Positions 5,848-6,331 of a DNA stretch of 6,331 bases are shown here, in pieces. The stretch is from Helicobacteraceae bacterium (GTDB lineage: Bacteria > Campylobacterota > Campylobacteria > Campylobacterales > Sulfurimonadaceae): assembly GCA_027056525.1 (NCBI GenBank), contig JALUKO010000395.1:1-6331 (forward strand). Reading direction: 5' to 3'. The number at the start of each line of letters is the position of its first letter. The first letter of the stretch is position 1. The notes under the pieces were generated by a model. The model had not been told where the DNA came from, did not search any database, and was given only the letters and a program-made list of their open reading frames with translations. A program made the position numbers and the translations under genes.

Positions 5848-5878
5848 CTTCTTGCCACCAAAGTCAACCTCCTTTAAG

Positions 5879-6331
5879 CTAAGTTTTATTATTATGCGGT
5901 TGATGTTTTTTGATGATAACCAATGAAAGACCGGAGTACAACAATGCTATTATCCATGCGATACCGCAGAATCTCCATGAAATTGATGAATGCAACCTAA
6001 CGAACTCGCATGTGGTCACTCCAAACAGTCCATTAAAGATTATTGTCTCTAATTGAATACCAAATTTCGTTGCTGCTATGTGTATTAGAACAACCCCACC
6101 TAACAACGCTAGGGAAACTTCTGAATGCACACTCAAGGCCAACGTTAATAAGATTGCAATATAATACCCCTCTCTGTAACTTGTTTTATGTCCAAGTTCA
6201 TATGTGAAAACGTTGACTAACAAAGAGGCAATTATAATTATTCCCACTACCTGAAAGGTTCCCGAAGTCAGGGTCATTAAAAGGCTCGCAAATGGAATAA
6301 AAGTGGAGGCGACAATAAAAGGATGGCTATC
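5879..6331 (-). CDS. Multi-pass membrane protein, 5'-partial at right edge
   Basis: The frame is open to the window edge, giving 150 codons before a TAG stop. An internal ATG at 6277 exists, but the residues ahead of it (PFIVASTFIPFASLL) are hydrophobic, in frame and look like part of a membrane helix, so the true start is probably outside. About five hydrophobic segments are visible, including VVGIIIIASLLVNVF, IAILLTLAL, SLALLGGVVLIHIAA and GIAWIIALLYSGLSLVII. The C-terminus is short and basic (KKHQPHNNKT). Cassette C begins directly behind its stop. By the pattern of the window it would be the immunity protein of a CARDB cassette lying further right. No family was recognised. Confidence 0.8.
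   Translation of the reverse strand, partial: DSHPFIVASTFIPFASLLMTLTSGTFQVVGIIIIASLLVNVFTYELGHKTSYREGYYIAILLTLALSVHSEVSLALLGGVVLIHIAATKFGIQLETIIFNGLFGVTTCEFVRLHSSISWRFCGIAWIIALLYSGLSLVIIKKHQPHNNKT

Noticed and set aside
5757..5858. 33-codon minus-strand ORF from GTG 5858 with a well-placed Shine-Dalgarno
   Set aside because: Its product is Arg/Cys/Pro-rich and unlike the neighbours, and the SD-like bases are accounted for by the Lys-Glu-Val codons of the cassette C frame.
2150..5877. All longer plus-strand ORFs, for example 2150-2554, 2997-3212 and 5539-5877
   Set aside because: They lie antisense to better-supported minus-strand genes, lack convincing Shine-Dalgarno sites and show no membrane or beta-sandwich pattern of their own.
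1..6331. Insertion sequence, integrase site, CRISPR array or tRNA as the cause of the mosaic structure
   Set aside because: No transposase frame, terminal inverted repeats, regular spacer-repeat pattern or tRNA-like sequence was seen; the repeats present are explained by homologous protein domains.

Overview
The window looks archaeal, most probably from Thermococcales. The evidence is: Shine-Dalgarno sites of the GGTGAT / GGAGGT type, which match the archaeal 16S 3' end (AUCACCUCC); arginine written mainly as AGG/AGA; sequon-rich CARDB-like beta-sandwich proteins that resemble archaeal cell-surface proteins; and many small multi-pass membrane proteins. The genus is an inference. Every supported gene is on the minus strand, so transcription runs from high to low coordinates. 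Genes abut or overlap, no gap reaches 100 bases, and I saw no tRNA, transposase, CRISPR array or convincing promoter.

Layout in transcription order: a multi-pass membrane protein entering from the right edge (6331-5879); CARDB-type cassette C (5847-4453); three AT-rich membrane-protein genes in a row (4456-3992, 3927-3718, 3685-3077); a short relic of another CARDB-type protein (3050-2913); a membrane protein (2952-2473); CARDB-type cassette B (2575-1400), split by an in-frame amber codon; a membrane protein (1393-827); and CARDB-type cassette A (781 to the left edge).

The CARDB-type copies are related to each other and share an architecture: tandem CARDB-like beta-sandwich units, then a third all-beta domain, then a C-terminal tail. 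None has a signal peptide, and each begins in the middle of a domain right after the stop of a membrane-protein gene. Cassettes B and C end in unrelated tails: B in a cationic amphipathic helix, C in an Ala/Gly-rich hydrophobic segment. Each is followed, with 6 bases between or with overlapping stop and start, by a different multi-pass membrane-protein gene.

This is the layout of the orphan toxin-tip/immunity modules that follow the main gene of bacterial polymorphic toxin loci (Rhs, CDI). My leading interpretation is therefore an archaeal polymorphic-toxin or contact-antagonism locus with 5'-truncated donor cassettes. The shared CARDB sequence would be the recombination arm, the tail the membrane-active effector, and the downstream membrane protein the cognate immunity protein. 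The complete gene, with a signal peptide, should lie outside the window, probably at higher coordinates. An alternative is a bank of silent cassettes for surface-antigen variation. The function is inferred from gene order and sequence character; no effector or immunity family was recognised by name.
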